From the NCBI GenBank assembly GCA_964017235.1, contig OZ024936.1, positions 37,966,040-38,030,039 of the forward strand: a DNA stretch of 64,000 nucleotides, given 5' to 3'. The stretch comes from Sabellastarte sp. h YS-2021 (taxonomy: Eukaryota; Annelida; Polychaeta; Sabellida; Sabellidae). Position 1 is the stretch's first letter, and each line of letters opens with the position of its first letter. This document shows positions 53,746 through 62,833 of this stretch, piece after piece. The notes under the pieces were generated by a model. The model was not told the origin of the DNA. It worked only from the letters and a program-made list of their open reading frames with translations, and ran no database searches. A program made the position numbers and the translations under genes.

Positions 53746-54130
53746 ATGGTCAGGAAATGGTAAGTGTATTTTTCGCAATAAAATTGAAAAATTTTGTTGT
53801 AATTTTAATTTTTATTAGATAAATACTTACCATTTCCTGACCAGGATAGTCTCCCCCGGCCTCCCCGCGGATTCAGTACTAGGGTACTAGGGGTGAGCTT
53901 TGCAACAAAAACAATGAATGGCACCTATTGGCGTGGTCACATGACCATTGGGGGGCTTGCTAGTCCACACTCACTCACTGGCTTCTTAAGGTAGCTTAAA
54001 ACGTTTCTCAATGTTGGCCAGTGAGTTGGATGGCTCCAACATATAGCTATGGTCAGGAAATGGTAAGCGATGGTCAGGAAATGGTAAGTATTTATCTAAT
54101 AAAAATTAAAATTACAACAAAATTTTTCAA
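53746..54130 (+). repeat. ICR and right ITR of DIRS-3, copy 1
   Basis: The ICR (53746-53842) is GGTCAGGAAATGGTAAGTGT...CGCAATAAAATTGAAAAATT...ACTTACCATTTCCTGACC. The right ITR ends TTTTTCAA at 54130 and contains a 21-bp tandem duplication of GATGGTCAGGAAATGGTAAG. The joint core is GCAATAAAATTGA. Confidence 0.85.
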
Positions 54131-54671
54131 ATCTGCATTACTATATGAAAATGTTTCAAAATTTTAGTAAAAAAGAAGAATGGTTTACTTTGTTTTACGA
54201 ATGGGTACAAGATATATTACATATCATTAATTAGTTTTAATGCAATTAGTAATGAATCATATATAAAAATTTAAATTTGTATTACTGAATATCTATGAGA
54301 GTAAACTACTATCTGTTAATATTTGTAGTAAACTACTATCTGTTAATATTTGTTACTTTCTTGAAACATATGAAAGTAATATATTAAAACTAATATACTT
54401 TTTTGATACCTCTTGGGAGGGTCTGGACGCCTATGCTTTTTGTCCAGTGGCCATCCTTCCCCAGTTAGTTTAGAAAATGATCACCTACAGGTGCAGGGTC
54501 ATTGTGATAGCACCAGGGTGGCCAGGGATGCCTTGGTTTTCGGATCTGGTGGAATTGTCAGCCAAGATTCTACTGAGGCTTCCTCAAGTGCACAATCTCC
54601 TAAAGCAACCCTTCAGTCTCAGATTCCACAAGAATCTGGAGTATCTGAATCTCCATGCGTGGTATCTGGAC

Positions 54672-55733
54672 TCTTACAGGAAAGTCAAGGAGGATTCTCT
54701 GTTGAGGTGGCAGATAGAATTAAGGCACCTCAGAGAGAATCCTCAAGACGAGTGTACGATTCAAGGTGGGCCATATTTCAAAAGTGGGCCCAGGAGAATC
54801 AGGTGGATGTCACTAAACCAACTATTCCTCAAATAGCTGATTTTTTTAATTATCTCTTTACTGATAAGAACTTGAAACCCAGAACTATTGCTGGTTACAG
54901 AACTTCAGTAGCAGATGGGCTGGGCTCTGCAGGTCAAATGGTTTCTCAAAGCTTGGATTTGAATCGTTTGATTGCTAGCTTTCATAGGGACAGGCCTTCA
55001 GCAAATAGATCTATTCCCAATTGGGACCTTGTCTCTGGTGTTACTGGCCCTTACTCGACCACCATTTGAACCTTTGGCAAAGGCTGATCTTAAGATTTTG
55101 ACTTTTAAGACAGTTTTCTTGTTGGCTTTGGCTTCTGACAAGAGGCGTAGCGAAATTCATGCTTGGACTTTTGACTCCTTCAGTAGGAAGAGGGATTGGT
55201 CACAAGTTACTTTTTCACCTTCAACTGCTTTCCTAGCCAAAAATCAGTTGGCTTCAGAGGGACCCTTGGCTATTCAACCTGTGGTCATTCCTGCTTTGAA
55301 ATCCACATTAGATCCATCTTTGGTGCAAGATAGGTCTCTTTGTCCAGTGAGATCTTTCAGATATTACCTTGATAAGACAAAAGAGCTTGGGAAAGGCAAG
55401 AAACTTCTTTTTGTAGCTATTAAGGAGGGCTACTCAAAAGATATTTCAAAGGCTACTATATCATCTTGGATTAAGCAGTCTATCATTTTGGCATACCAAA
55501 AGTCTGATCAGGAAGTTCAAAATGTTTCCCAAGTCAAGGCACATGAGGTTAGAGCTTTGGCTGCCTCTTTGGCTTTTACGGGAGGAGTTGCTTTGGATGA
55601 GATTATGGCTTCCTGTTTCTGGAGAAGCCATTCTATTTTCACAAATTTTTACCTCAAAGATTTGTGTTGGCATAATGGTGATGTTATGAAGATTGGGCCT
55701 GTGGTTGCGGCTCAACATGTTGTAAATTGTTAA
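54672..55733 (+). pseudogene. Tyrosine recombinase of DIRS-3, copy 2
   Basis: The position of the copy 1 stop is CAG here (54792-54794), so the N-terminal part is open. A single inserted T near 55030 shifts the frame, and the catalytic half continues in the frame that ends at 55733. It reads SDKRRSEIHAW, HEVR at 55542-55553 and a tyrosine codon at 55650-55652. The two copies therefore carry different single lesions. Confidence 0.9.
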
Positions 55734-56107
55734 TAGGTAATGTCATTACAATAATATGTTGATGTTGCTTTATTGTATTTGTATTTGGATTGTATGTAAT
55801 TAAAGCCTTTATTTGGAATGTGTTCTGATATTTGGCTTGTTCTTTTCAGATGTGTTCTGAGGTCAGTGTACAGATGTAAATAGACAGTTCGTTTACCTGT
55901 TAGTTTGATGAGTTTTCATTTGATGGTGGTGGTTGAACAATAGCACTATATGGGATATGGACTTCCGCAGCATTCCACAGCAGTCCGGCTTCCTCATGAT
56001 AGAGGTGAGTTTGAGTCTGAATGTCTGGATGCTTTGTGTGTGTTATTATTGTTCAGGGGTTGTTTCTAGGTCATGTAATCTAGTACTGCCCGCCATCCAT
56101 TCAGCTA

Positions 56108-56492
56108 TGGTCAGGAAATGGTAAGTGTATTTTTCGCAATAAAATTGAAAAATTTTGTTGTAATTTTAATTTTTATTAGATAAATACTTACCATTTCCTG
56201 ACCAGGATAGTCTCCCCCGGCCTCCCCGCGGATTCAGTACTAGGGTACTAGGGGTGAGCTTTGCAACAAAAACAATGAATGGCACCTATTGGCGTGGTCA
56301 CATGACCATTGGGGGGCTTGCTAGTCCACACTCACTCACTGGCTTCTTAAGGTAAGCTTAAAACGTTTCTCAATGTTGGCCAGTGAGTTGGATGGCTCCA
56401 ACATATAGCTATGGTCAGGAAATGGTAAGCGATGGTCAGGAAATGGTAAGTATTTATCTAATAAAAATTAAAATTACAACAAAATTTTTCAA
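56108..56492 (+). repeat. ICR and right ITR of DIRS-3, copy 2
   Basis: Same structure as copy 1; ICR 56108-56203, right end at 56492. Confidence 0.85.
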
Positions 56493-56919
56493 ATCTGCAT
56501 TACTATATGAAAATGTTTCAAAATTTTAGTAAAAAAGAAGAATGGTTTACTTTGTTTTACGAATGGATACAAGATATATTACATATCATTAATTAGTTTT
56601 AATGCAATTAGTAATGAATCATATATAAAAATTTAAATTTGTATTACTGAATATCTATGAGAGTAAACTACTATCTGTTAATATTTGTAGTAAACTACTA
56701 TCTGTTAATATTTGTTACTTTCTTGAAACATATGAAAGTAATATATTAAAACTAATATACTTTTTTGATACATATGAATAAATGGGATAAAGTAATGTCA
56801 TACTGCGTATGACCTTGCACTGTAAATAGGCTTTGATGGAGGGTTTGCTACCCTCGCCCTCCCAAAGTCCTTTTGTACTCATGTAAAAAAGGGGTAAATA
56901 AATTTAATAGTTAAAAAAA
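56493..56919 (+). pseudogene. LINE-L ORF2 C-terminus, 3' UTR and tail
   Basis: A short frame (SKKEEWFTLFYEW then a stop near 56595) is plausible as the last codons of ORF2. The UTR has CATATGAATAAATGGGATAA, GTATGACCTTGCACTGTAAA and GGAGGGTTTGCTACCCTCGC. The tail ends TAAATAAATTTAATAG and A8, directly before the right copy of the 15-bp target duplication. The first 279 bp also exist at 54131-54409 through the tandem duplication. Confidence 0.65.
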
Positions 56920-56934
56920 ATATGTAATCAGTCA

Positions 56935-57405
56935 GCTGGCTTCAATAGGCTTCATCACCAAAATCCAGGACAGTGTTCAGGATAACCTCAAGGCCTTACA
57001 AACTGAACTATCCAAGGGGAAGTCGTCAGCCAAAGCTCAAGCTGCCTTAGATGAGCTTCACTACCTGACTTCTTTTAACCAAAATGTGAGTTTGCTATGG
57101 GGAAGTCACTTCAACATATATCAGACTTCACCTTTGTGCAGATGGCGAACTTGACCTTAGTACGCAGGGACTCATACTTGGAGAATCTCAAGCCAGGGGT
57201 CAAGCATGATACTCTCTCAGTCTTACGTAACTGCCCCCTGAATGGCTATGCCATGTTCCCGGATGCAGTTATCCGAAAAGCAGAGGACGAAATTACTCAA
57301 TATGAAAGCACCACTTCCCAGCCTGGCCCAGGCCGGGGGGGGTTTGCTGGTGCCTATAAAAAGAAACAAAACCGTTTCCAGCCATATCCTGCTAATTGGA
57401 AATAA
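56935..57405 (+). pseudogene. C-terminal part of DIRS-C Gag, after LINE-L
   Basis: It resumes Gag with AGFNR, then after a shift FITKIQDSVQDNLKALQTEL, and from 57097 GKSLQHISDFTFVQMANLTL, RRDSYLENLKPGVKHDTL and AMFPDAVIRKAEDEI. These align with the helical C-terminus of DIRS-1 Gag (EHLSDFAFVSMYNFNLARRD, FPDSILKKAEEDI). The basic tail ends at 57405. Two shifts (near 56955 and 57090) are visible. Confidence 0.8.
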
Positions 57406-57564
57406 TCACCGGACTCCTCCTGACCCTTTACACAGATAGGCAAGGATATGCCCTCATGGAAGTCTTTTGGTGGAGGGGGCAGATCCAGAGGATGAGGTAG
57501 GGGAGGTCAGCCCGGACGCGGCACCTGCCCTCCTAAGGACGCAGCACAGTATAAATGACAATTA

Positions 57565-57860
57565 TTGTATAGTGAATCCGGTGGCCCGGTCAGTGGATTG
57601 TGTTCTAAATGTTCAAAAACAAGACTTTTCTGTGACTGTTCAACCTCCTGTATTGTGTCCTGTTGTCAGTCCTGTACCTTTTGTTCAAGAAAGGCAGTCG
57701 CAAAAGAAAGACATAAGTCCTTCATTAAAAACCAAAAGAAAAATAAACTTTGTGAAAGGTGTTTCTATTGTAGATCACTGTGTTTTTGCCCAAAATGTTC
57801 CCAGTGCCCCCAATATTGCACATGCTCAGCTGGTGGGAGGTCGTCTCCAAAACTTCTGGC
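57565..57860 (+). CDS. Overlapping cysteine-rich frame of DIRS-C
   Basis: The reading has about 20 cysteines: LCSKCSKTRLFCDCSTSCIV, SCCQSCTFCSRK, KERHKS, then KLCERCFYCRSLCFCPKCSQ and CPQYCTCSAGGR. The blocks SCC..C.FC.R, KERxKS, (I/L)CE(K/R)CF and C-x2-C-x2-C are shared with DIRS-1 and DIRS-2. The frame is open to 58443. The RT frame over the same bases shows few conserved positions before the GGRLQNFW block. Confidence 0.55.
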
Positions 57861-58443
57861 AGACATGGTCCCTCCTGGGCGCAAATCCGAGGGTAGTGTC
57901 AATTTTGAGAGATGGTTACATTCTCCCGTTCAAAATCATACCTCCACTAGTGAGAGACCCATTGATAATCAGTGGTTATGCAAACCCCTTCAGGAACCTC
58001 TACCTGAAGGAGGCTTTGCATGCACTGATTCACAAAAAGGCAGTAGAGAGGGTTCGAAGGGTTCGAAACTCTCTAGCCTTTTTCAACAGGCTATTCATTG
58101 TCCCCAAACCAAACAAGAAATGGTGGCCAATCTTGGACCTCAGTGCTCTAATCAAATTTTTGAGCGTAAAAACATTCAAATGGAAACTCCGGAAACCATC
58201 CGGATTTTCGTCCTTCAAGGGGAATGGGTTATTTTGCTGGATTTCAGCAATGCATATTTCCACATTTCTATCCATCCAAGATCTTGGAAATTCCTCAGGT
58301 TTCATTTCCAAAACCAGACATACCAGTTCCAGGCCCTACCCTTTGGCCTTTCCACAGCTCCAATGGAGTTCACTTGTGTGGTCAAAGAGGTAAAAGATAG
58401 CGCAAGCGCGGGGTATAAGAATCCACCAGTACGACTGATTTGA
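57820..58443 (+). pseudogene. Reverse transcriptase of DIRS-C, YLDD destroyed
   Basis: It begins VGGRLQNFWQTWSLLGANPR and has AFFNRLFIVPKPNKKWWPIL, then (next frame) LLDFSNAYFHISIHP, LPFGLSTAPMEFTCVVKEV. A short deletion and stop remove the active site: where other copies read CACCAGTACCTAGACGACTG this one reads CACCAGTACGACTGATTTGA (58420 on), so YLDD is lost. Thumb sequences reappear in a new frame (ALCQELGWVIF, 58485 on). Confidence 0.85.
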
Positions 58444-58589
58444 CCCCCACCAGAGAATCTTGCCACCAGGGGACCCAGTCCCTCCTCGCCCTTTGCCAGG
58501 AATTGGGCTGGGTGATTTTCAAATCAACCCAGAACTGTTGGGAGTCACTCCTACAAAAGGTGTCAGTTCTCCAATCACATCCATCTTGC

Positions 58590-59180
58590 AAGGTCAGGGA
58601 GTTCATGTCTCTGATAGGTCTCCTTACAGCAACAGAGAAGCAGGTGCCCCTGGGCAGGCTTCATATGAGGCCCATTCTATGGCATCTCAAGAGAAATTGG
58701 AGGATCCCCGAGTCACTGGAAAAGGAAATTCCAGTCCCAAGGACTCTTCACCAACACCTCAAGTGGTGGACCAATGAGAATGTCCTACCAGGCCAACCCA
58801 TGCACCCAATGCGTCATGCCATTCAGGTCTTTACAGACGCCTCAAAAGAAGGTTGGGGTGCTCACTTAGGCGATTTCACAGCAAGCGGCTCTTGGTCTCT
58901 TCCAGAAAGTCGATTACACATAAACTTTCTGGAATTAAAGGCGGACTTACTGGCCCTGAAAAGATTCCAACACTTAGTGGAGAACCAAGTCATTCTAATC
59001 GCCACAGTTGTGGCATATATCAACAAGGAGGGAGGTATGAGGTCAGGCTCACTCTGTGCCCTTCTCTGGCGCCTCCTGTCCTGGTGCAATCTGAGGCATA
59101 TTGTCCTAAAGGCCAGACACATTCCAGGCCGTCTGAATGTGATTGCGGACAAGCTGTCCCGACAAGGTCAGATAATCCAG
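58590..59180 (+). pseudogene. RT thumb and RNase H of DIRS-C
   Basis: It reads REFMSLIGLLTATEKQVPLG, then RNase H with FTDASKEGWGAHL (58829 on), LELKADLLAL, VVAYINKEGGMRSGSLCALL and ADKLSRQG. The third acidic position is absent: the ATDNTT seen in DIRS-1 is shortened to AT(VV), a nine-base deletion near 59007. RNase H would therefore be inactive even if translated. Confidence 0.8.
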
Positions 59181-59640
59181 ATGGAATGGTCCCTTCACCA
59201 GGAGGTGTTCGACCTCCTGTCCCAAACCTGGCACAGCAACAGGTCGACATGTTTGCAACCAGATACAATTGCAAACTGGCCAAGTATGTGTCCCCAGTCC
59301 CGGACCGGAACGCTTGGGCAGTGGATGCTCTAACAGTCTCCTGGGAGGATCTAGACATGTACACATTTCCCCCAGTATCCCTTCTGGGCAAAGTGATCAG
59401 AAAACTGTCGGATCATATTTGACAAAGAGTAATCCTGATAGCCCCAGGCTGGCCCAACATGCCATGGTTCTGGGATCTAGTGGATCTTTCATCTCAGATA
59501 CCCATCTGTCTCCCAAGACTCCCAGATCTGGTGACTCAACCGTTCAATGGGGCTTGTCACAGGGATCTAGCCAGTCTCAACCTGCACGCTTGGCTCCTAG
59601 AGCCGAGGCAATCAAGGAGCAGGGGTTCTCTAGCCCAGTG
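59180..59640 (+). pseudogene. Methyltransferase-like region of DIRS-C
   Basis: It has VDMFATRYNCKLAKYVSPVP, AWAVDALTVSWEDLDMYTF and PPVSLLGKVIRKL. A stop at 59420-59422 follows, then VILIAPGWPNMPWFWDLVDL and LNLHAWLLEPRQSRS. This is the best preserved example of the block in the window. Motif order is compatible with the Dam-like methyltransferase of DIRS elements; the catalytic (D/N)PPY position reads FPPV. Confidence 0.65.
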
Positions 59641-60558
59641 GTGCTGGGCAAAGTGGCCTGTTTTTGTTAGATGGCGTGAGACAAGTCAGGTGGACTTCAG
59701 GTCGCCTTCTGCCAAACAAAGAGCGGATTTTCTCCTACATCTCCTTTAGGAGAAGCATCTTCAGCCTAGTACCATCGATGGTTACAGGTCTGCCATTGCA
59801 GACAAATTGGGCAATGCCTCCTTGAATATCAGCAAGGATGAAAACTTGACTCGCCTGTTGGACAGTTTTCATAGAGATAGACCTAAGGGGTGGTGGGGAG
59901 TTTCCTTCTGGAACCTCTCCTTGGTGTTGCATCAACTTAACAAACCCCCTTTTGAGCCCCTCAGAAAGGCCTCTTTGAAACATCTGACCTTTAAAATGGT
60001 TTTTCTCCTCGCCCTAGGTTCTGGGAAGCGTAGGAGTGAAATTCAGGCTTGGTTGAATAAGAACATCAGACACCAAGCTGATTGGTCTAAAGTGTCTCTC
60101 TACCCTTCACCAAGTTTTTTGGCTTAGAACCATTGGCCAAGGAGGGCCCTGAATGTGTGGCTCCAGTGGTTATCCCAGCCTTGGCCCCCACTCTGGACAA
60201 ATCCTTAAAGGAGGATAGGTCTCTCTGTCTGGTAAGAGCTTTACGCTATTATCTGGACAAGACCCAAGATCTAAGACAAGACAAGGAACTGGTCTTTGTC
60301 TCCTTCAAAAAGGGATTCTCTAAGGATATTTCTCCTGCTACGATCTCGTCCTGGATTAAGCAGACAGTTATCCTTTGTTATGAGTTATCGGCTTCTAAAG
60401 CCATTCAGGGTGGCATCTCTTTGGACCAAATCCTAGCAGCATGCCACTGGAAGTCCCACAACACCTTTATCCAATTCTATCTTAAAGATGTTGCTTGGGC
60501 TGACTCTGAGCTTTTTCATCTAGGTCCCGTGGTGGCTGCCCAACAGATCCACCACTGA
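59600..60558 (+). pseudogene. Tyrosine recombinase of DIRS-C, H-x-x-R deleted
   Basis: The N-terminal half reads RWRETSQVDFRSP, ADFLLHLL, a TAG at 59747-59749, then LQPSTIDGYRSAIADKLGNA. The first arginine lies in GSGKRRSEIQAW near 60030. A stop occurs at 60125-60127. At about 60385 the reading passes from LCYELS directly to ASKAIQGGISLDQIL. Thus about 60 bases holding the H-x-x-R motif are gone. The tyrosine block CHWKSHNTFIQFYLKDVAWA is present. Confidence 0.85.
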
Positions 60559-60865
60559 ACCTCCTTTGCTCCTATCCTGTAGTGTATATACTGGTTATGT
60601 TTTTTGTTTAGTATGGGTCTAGTTTGGTTATGAACTATTCTATATTTAAGGTGCCAGGTGCACAGGGTATGAGATCTTATTCCACTCTTGCAGGGATAGA
60701 CTGGGAATCTCTAAGGACTGAACTCTTCCCATCTTCCTTCCTTCAGTGTAGAAAAGGGGGGGCAGCTTTTGGTGGCTTCTTATCAGTAGGCCAGAGCTTG
60801 TTGCTTTTGCATAGAGTTCCAATGAGTCCTAAGTAAGCTTCCCTCCATCCAGTGGGTAGTTATTC

Positions 60866-60962
60866 TAGCTATCGTCTGTTAGGTAAGATGTATTAACGCA
60901 ATAAAATTGCAAATTTTAATTAGTAAATTAAATTGTTATTAGTTAATACCTTACCTAACAGA
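60866..60962 (+). repeat. ICR of DIRS-C
   Basis: TAGCTATCGTCTGTTAGGTA...CGCAATAAAATTGCAAATTT...TTACCTAACAGA: reverse complements of the left tip and of the right end of this element. The core GCAATAAAATTGC is intact. Confidence 0.9.
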
Positions 60963-61020
60963 TGGGAGATTCCCTCCCGGCCTTCCCCACTTTCAGCTTA
61001 ACGGATTCAATGCTAGAGGA

Positions 61021-61236
61021 ATGAAAAAGATGCTATGGCATCACGTCCCTCTGGCGAATGAAGCAGGAACTAGGCCACCTGGCAAGTGGATGGTAGTGTA
61101 CCGGTCCTGCCGGAGGTGAAACTCGGGACGTCTTTTTTTGGCATTTGGTGGGACCGGCTGGCGCCGGGCTATAGCTATCGTCTGTTAGGTAAGGTATTAA
61201 CTAATAAAAATTTAATTTACTAATTATAATTTGCAA
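61021..61236 (+). repeat. Right ITR of DIRS-C
   Basis: Inverse of 35108-35305 (CCTCTGGCGAATGAAGCAGG, GTGGATGGTAGTGTACCGGT, GGGCTATAGCTATCGTCTGT); CRE position decayed (TGGCATCACG); ends TTTGCAA at 61236. Confidence 0.9.
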
Positions 61237-61299
61237 TTTTACCCAAAAAAAGGGAAAAAGAGATGATCCAAAAGATTGAAGACTGATAATGCCAATAAG

Positions 61300-61960
61300 T
61301 GTATTATGCTAAATGGTAACAAGTCCACTTGCAACCAATCTAAAACTTGAACCTATTAAAAACAAGAATGCTTTGCATAAGTAAAAAGAATTATTAAGAA
61401 AAAAATAGATTGTGGCAAATCTGTAAACTGGGATTCCAGTTATTTCTCATTATTAGGAATTACCTTTAAATTTATCTAGTATGTCACAGATCAACTATGC
61501 CAATGCTCTACTTAAAAATCGATAACACTATAGGTGCATGGAAGAAGATGTTTCACACCATTAGATAAAATTGTGGTCATTAAATCGCTTAGTTTGTCTC
61601 AGTTGAATCATCTGTTTATGTCTATTCTACTCCCAGACAACACATTTTGTAAAAATCTCAACAAAATGCTGTACAAATTTGTTTGGGTGACAAACCTGAA
61701 AAAATAAATGCCATTTCATCTCAAAATGGAGGGCTGAAAATGCCAAACATCAAATTTTGTAAATTTCCTAAAATGCACCTGCTTAAGAAGACTTCTAGTT
61801 TCATTTAAAAGACCATGGGCCAGGTTGTTTGAAATCTTGTACTGTTTTTCATACGATTTGATAGAATCTGGTCCTTATTTTAGGATTAAGGTCAAGGATA
61901 ATATTCTGAATTACTTTTGGAAAGAAAAATTTTTCATATGAAACAATGTGTATAAATCTT
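61300..61960 (+). pseudogene. LINE-4: fragment of an L1/Tx1-like ORF2 (RT thumb)
   Basis: Reading near 61570-61800 gives LSLSQLNHLFMSILLPD, KNLNKMLYKFVWV, then QNGGLKMPNIKF. These match the post-RT region of LINE-T1 (PKFNHLFMSLPSPS, FLKFIWDNKP, RGGLNMVDLEKF). Several stops and shifts; neither end of the element is recognised. It lies directly beyond the DIRS-C right end. Confidence 0.65.
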
Positions 61961-62833
61961 ATTAATTGAAAACTGAATTAGATATTTTCAATACTCCCTC
62001 ATGATTCAAAAGTAAATTAGGCAAAAACTGGAACAACCAAAGGATTTTTGTTATTGGACATATTATTAAGTCAGACTTTCAGGTTCTAAAAAGGATCAAA
62101 TTGAGAATATAAGTTCCATATTAATAATTTTTAGACTTCCTCCAAATACATTCAAATGTGAAAAGTTTACAATAGATACGTTTTATTTCATAAACATGTA
62201 ATATACCATACCATATGAAAACACCTAGTTTAAGGATGGCTAGGCGTTCAGTGACCGGCACATACACCATACATAGAATTAAAATATGAGAGGAAACACC
62301 ATATAAACCTATGTACTTGCTAACCTTTGACCCCTGGTGACCTACATCAATCTGCCATGTGCAGATATCCAGAAATAGTTCATTCTTTTTGTGGCCAACA
62401 GTAAACGGGTGTTTTTGCTTCATCATAAGGATCTTCATTTACACGTTTTCGGTGCTCTGTAAGTACTCTAAAGCTGTTTATTTACATTTCCTCCATTTTA
62501 TTTTTGTTTTTCTTCAATTCTGGTGTCCTTATTGCCTATGTTTTGCAATAGTTGTTCATTTTTGTAATATCTCAGCTAGTCACATTAATTCATTTATTTT
62601 CATTTCTATTCTCATTTTATTTACCAATTTATAGTATCCCTATATTCCTTTTTCGAAATTCTTTGAATCACCACATATTTCTTGCTGTAACTTGAGCTTT
62701 GTATGAAATTCATAGAAAATATTTATTTCCTCTGTGATTACACCTTTTCCAGGTTTGTTTTACACATTCCTTTATTATAATTTGTGTTACTCTTTCAGAG
62801 CATACTGTGTAATAATTTCCATTTTAACACAAA
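61961..62833. other. No recognised gene; AT-rich
   Basis: A minus-strand frame of 105 codons (62438-62121) has no recognisable domain and I consider it unreliable. The rest is AT/T-rich. I see no repeat match to the other families. Confidence 0.4.

Larger units (their letters stand above)
52038..54409 (+). repeat. Tandem duplication, unit 1
   Basis: This 2,372-bp segment, from the MT region through YR, ICR and right ITR into the LINE-L tail, is repeated head-to-tail at 54410-56771. The junction reads TTTTTTGATAC|CTCTTGGGAGG. I counted about 17 base changes and four indels, so divergence is slightly under 1%. Confidence 0.9.
50615..56492 (+). mobile_element. DIRS-3: 5'-truncated DIRS retrotransposon of another subfamily, with tandemly duplicated 3' part
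   Basis: It lacks the left ITR and most of Gag. It has the Gag end, RT, RNase H, MT, YR, ICR (53746-53842) and right ITR (to 54130). The 3' part is repeated (ICR 56108-56203, right ITR to 56492). The terminal motif is GGTCAGGAAATGGTAAGT instead of the CAATTGTCCATTGG of DIRS-1 and DIRS-2, and its 3' end is TTTTTCAA. A deletion between Gag and RT (near 50890) removed the cysteine-rich part and the RT N-terminus. Confidence 0.85.
54410..56771 (+). repeat. Tandem duplication, unit 2
   Basis: The 2,362-bp copy differs from unit 1 by an 11-bp deletion near 56101 and three single-base indels. After its end TTTTTTGATAC the original LINE-L 3' UTR continues with ATATGAATAAATGGGATAAA. Confidence 0.9.
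36708..56919 (+). mobile_element. LINE-L: L1/Tx1-like element inside DIRS-C, itself carrying further insertions
   Basis: LINE-L is recognised in five blocks. They are the 3' end of ORF1 (36708-37000), the ORF2 start (37109-37140), endonuclease to mid-RT (43330-44974), the next RT block (50388-50614), and the C-terminus with 3' UTR (54131-54409, repeated at 56493-56919). The gaps are filled by the foldback/DIRS-1 insertion, DIRS-2 and DIRS-3. The outer boundaries are set by the 15-bp target duplication and the A-rich 3' end. The RT part between 50614 and the C-terminus has been deleted. Confidence 0.8.
35108..61236 (+). mobile_element. DIRS-C: outer DIRS retrotransposon split by a 20-kb nest of insertions
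   Basis: Left end TTTTATTGCGTTAATACATC (35108) and right end ...AATTTGCAA (61236) belong to the same subfamily. Only these two ends share the TAACAGACGATAGCTATAGC motif next to the ITR tip, and the ICR at 60866-60962 carries the same motif. The left part (35108-36707) has ITR and Gag. The right part (56935-61236) continues Gag at the same codon and adds RT, RNase H, MT, YR, ICR and right ITR. The interruption is LINE-L with a 15-bp duplication. Without it the element is about 5.9 kb. Confidence 0.85.

Noticed and set aside
62121..62438. 105-codon minus-strand frame as a small gene
   Set aside because: No recognisable family and no conservation evidence within the window.
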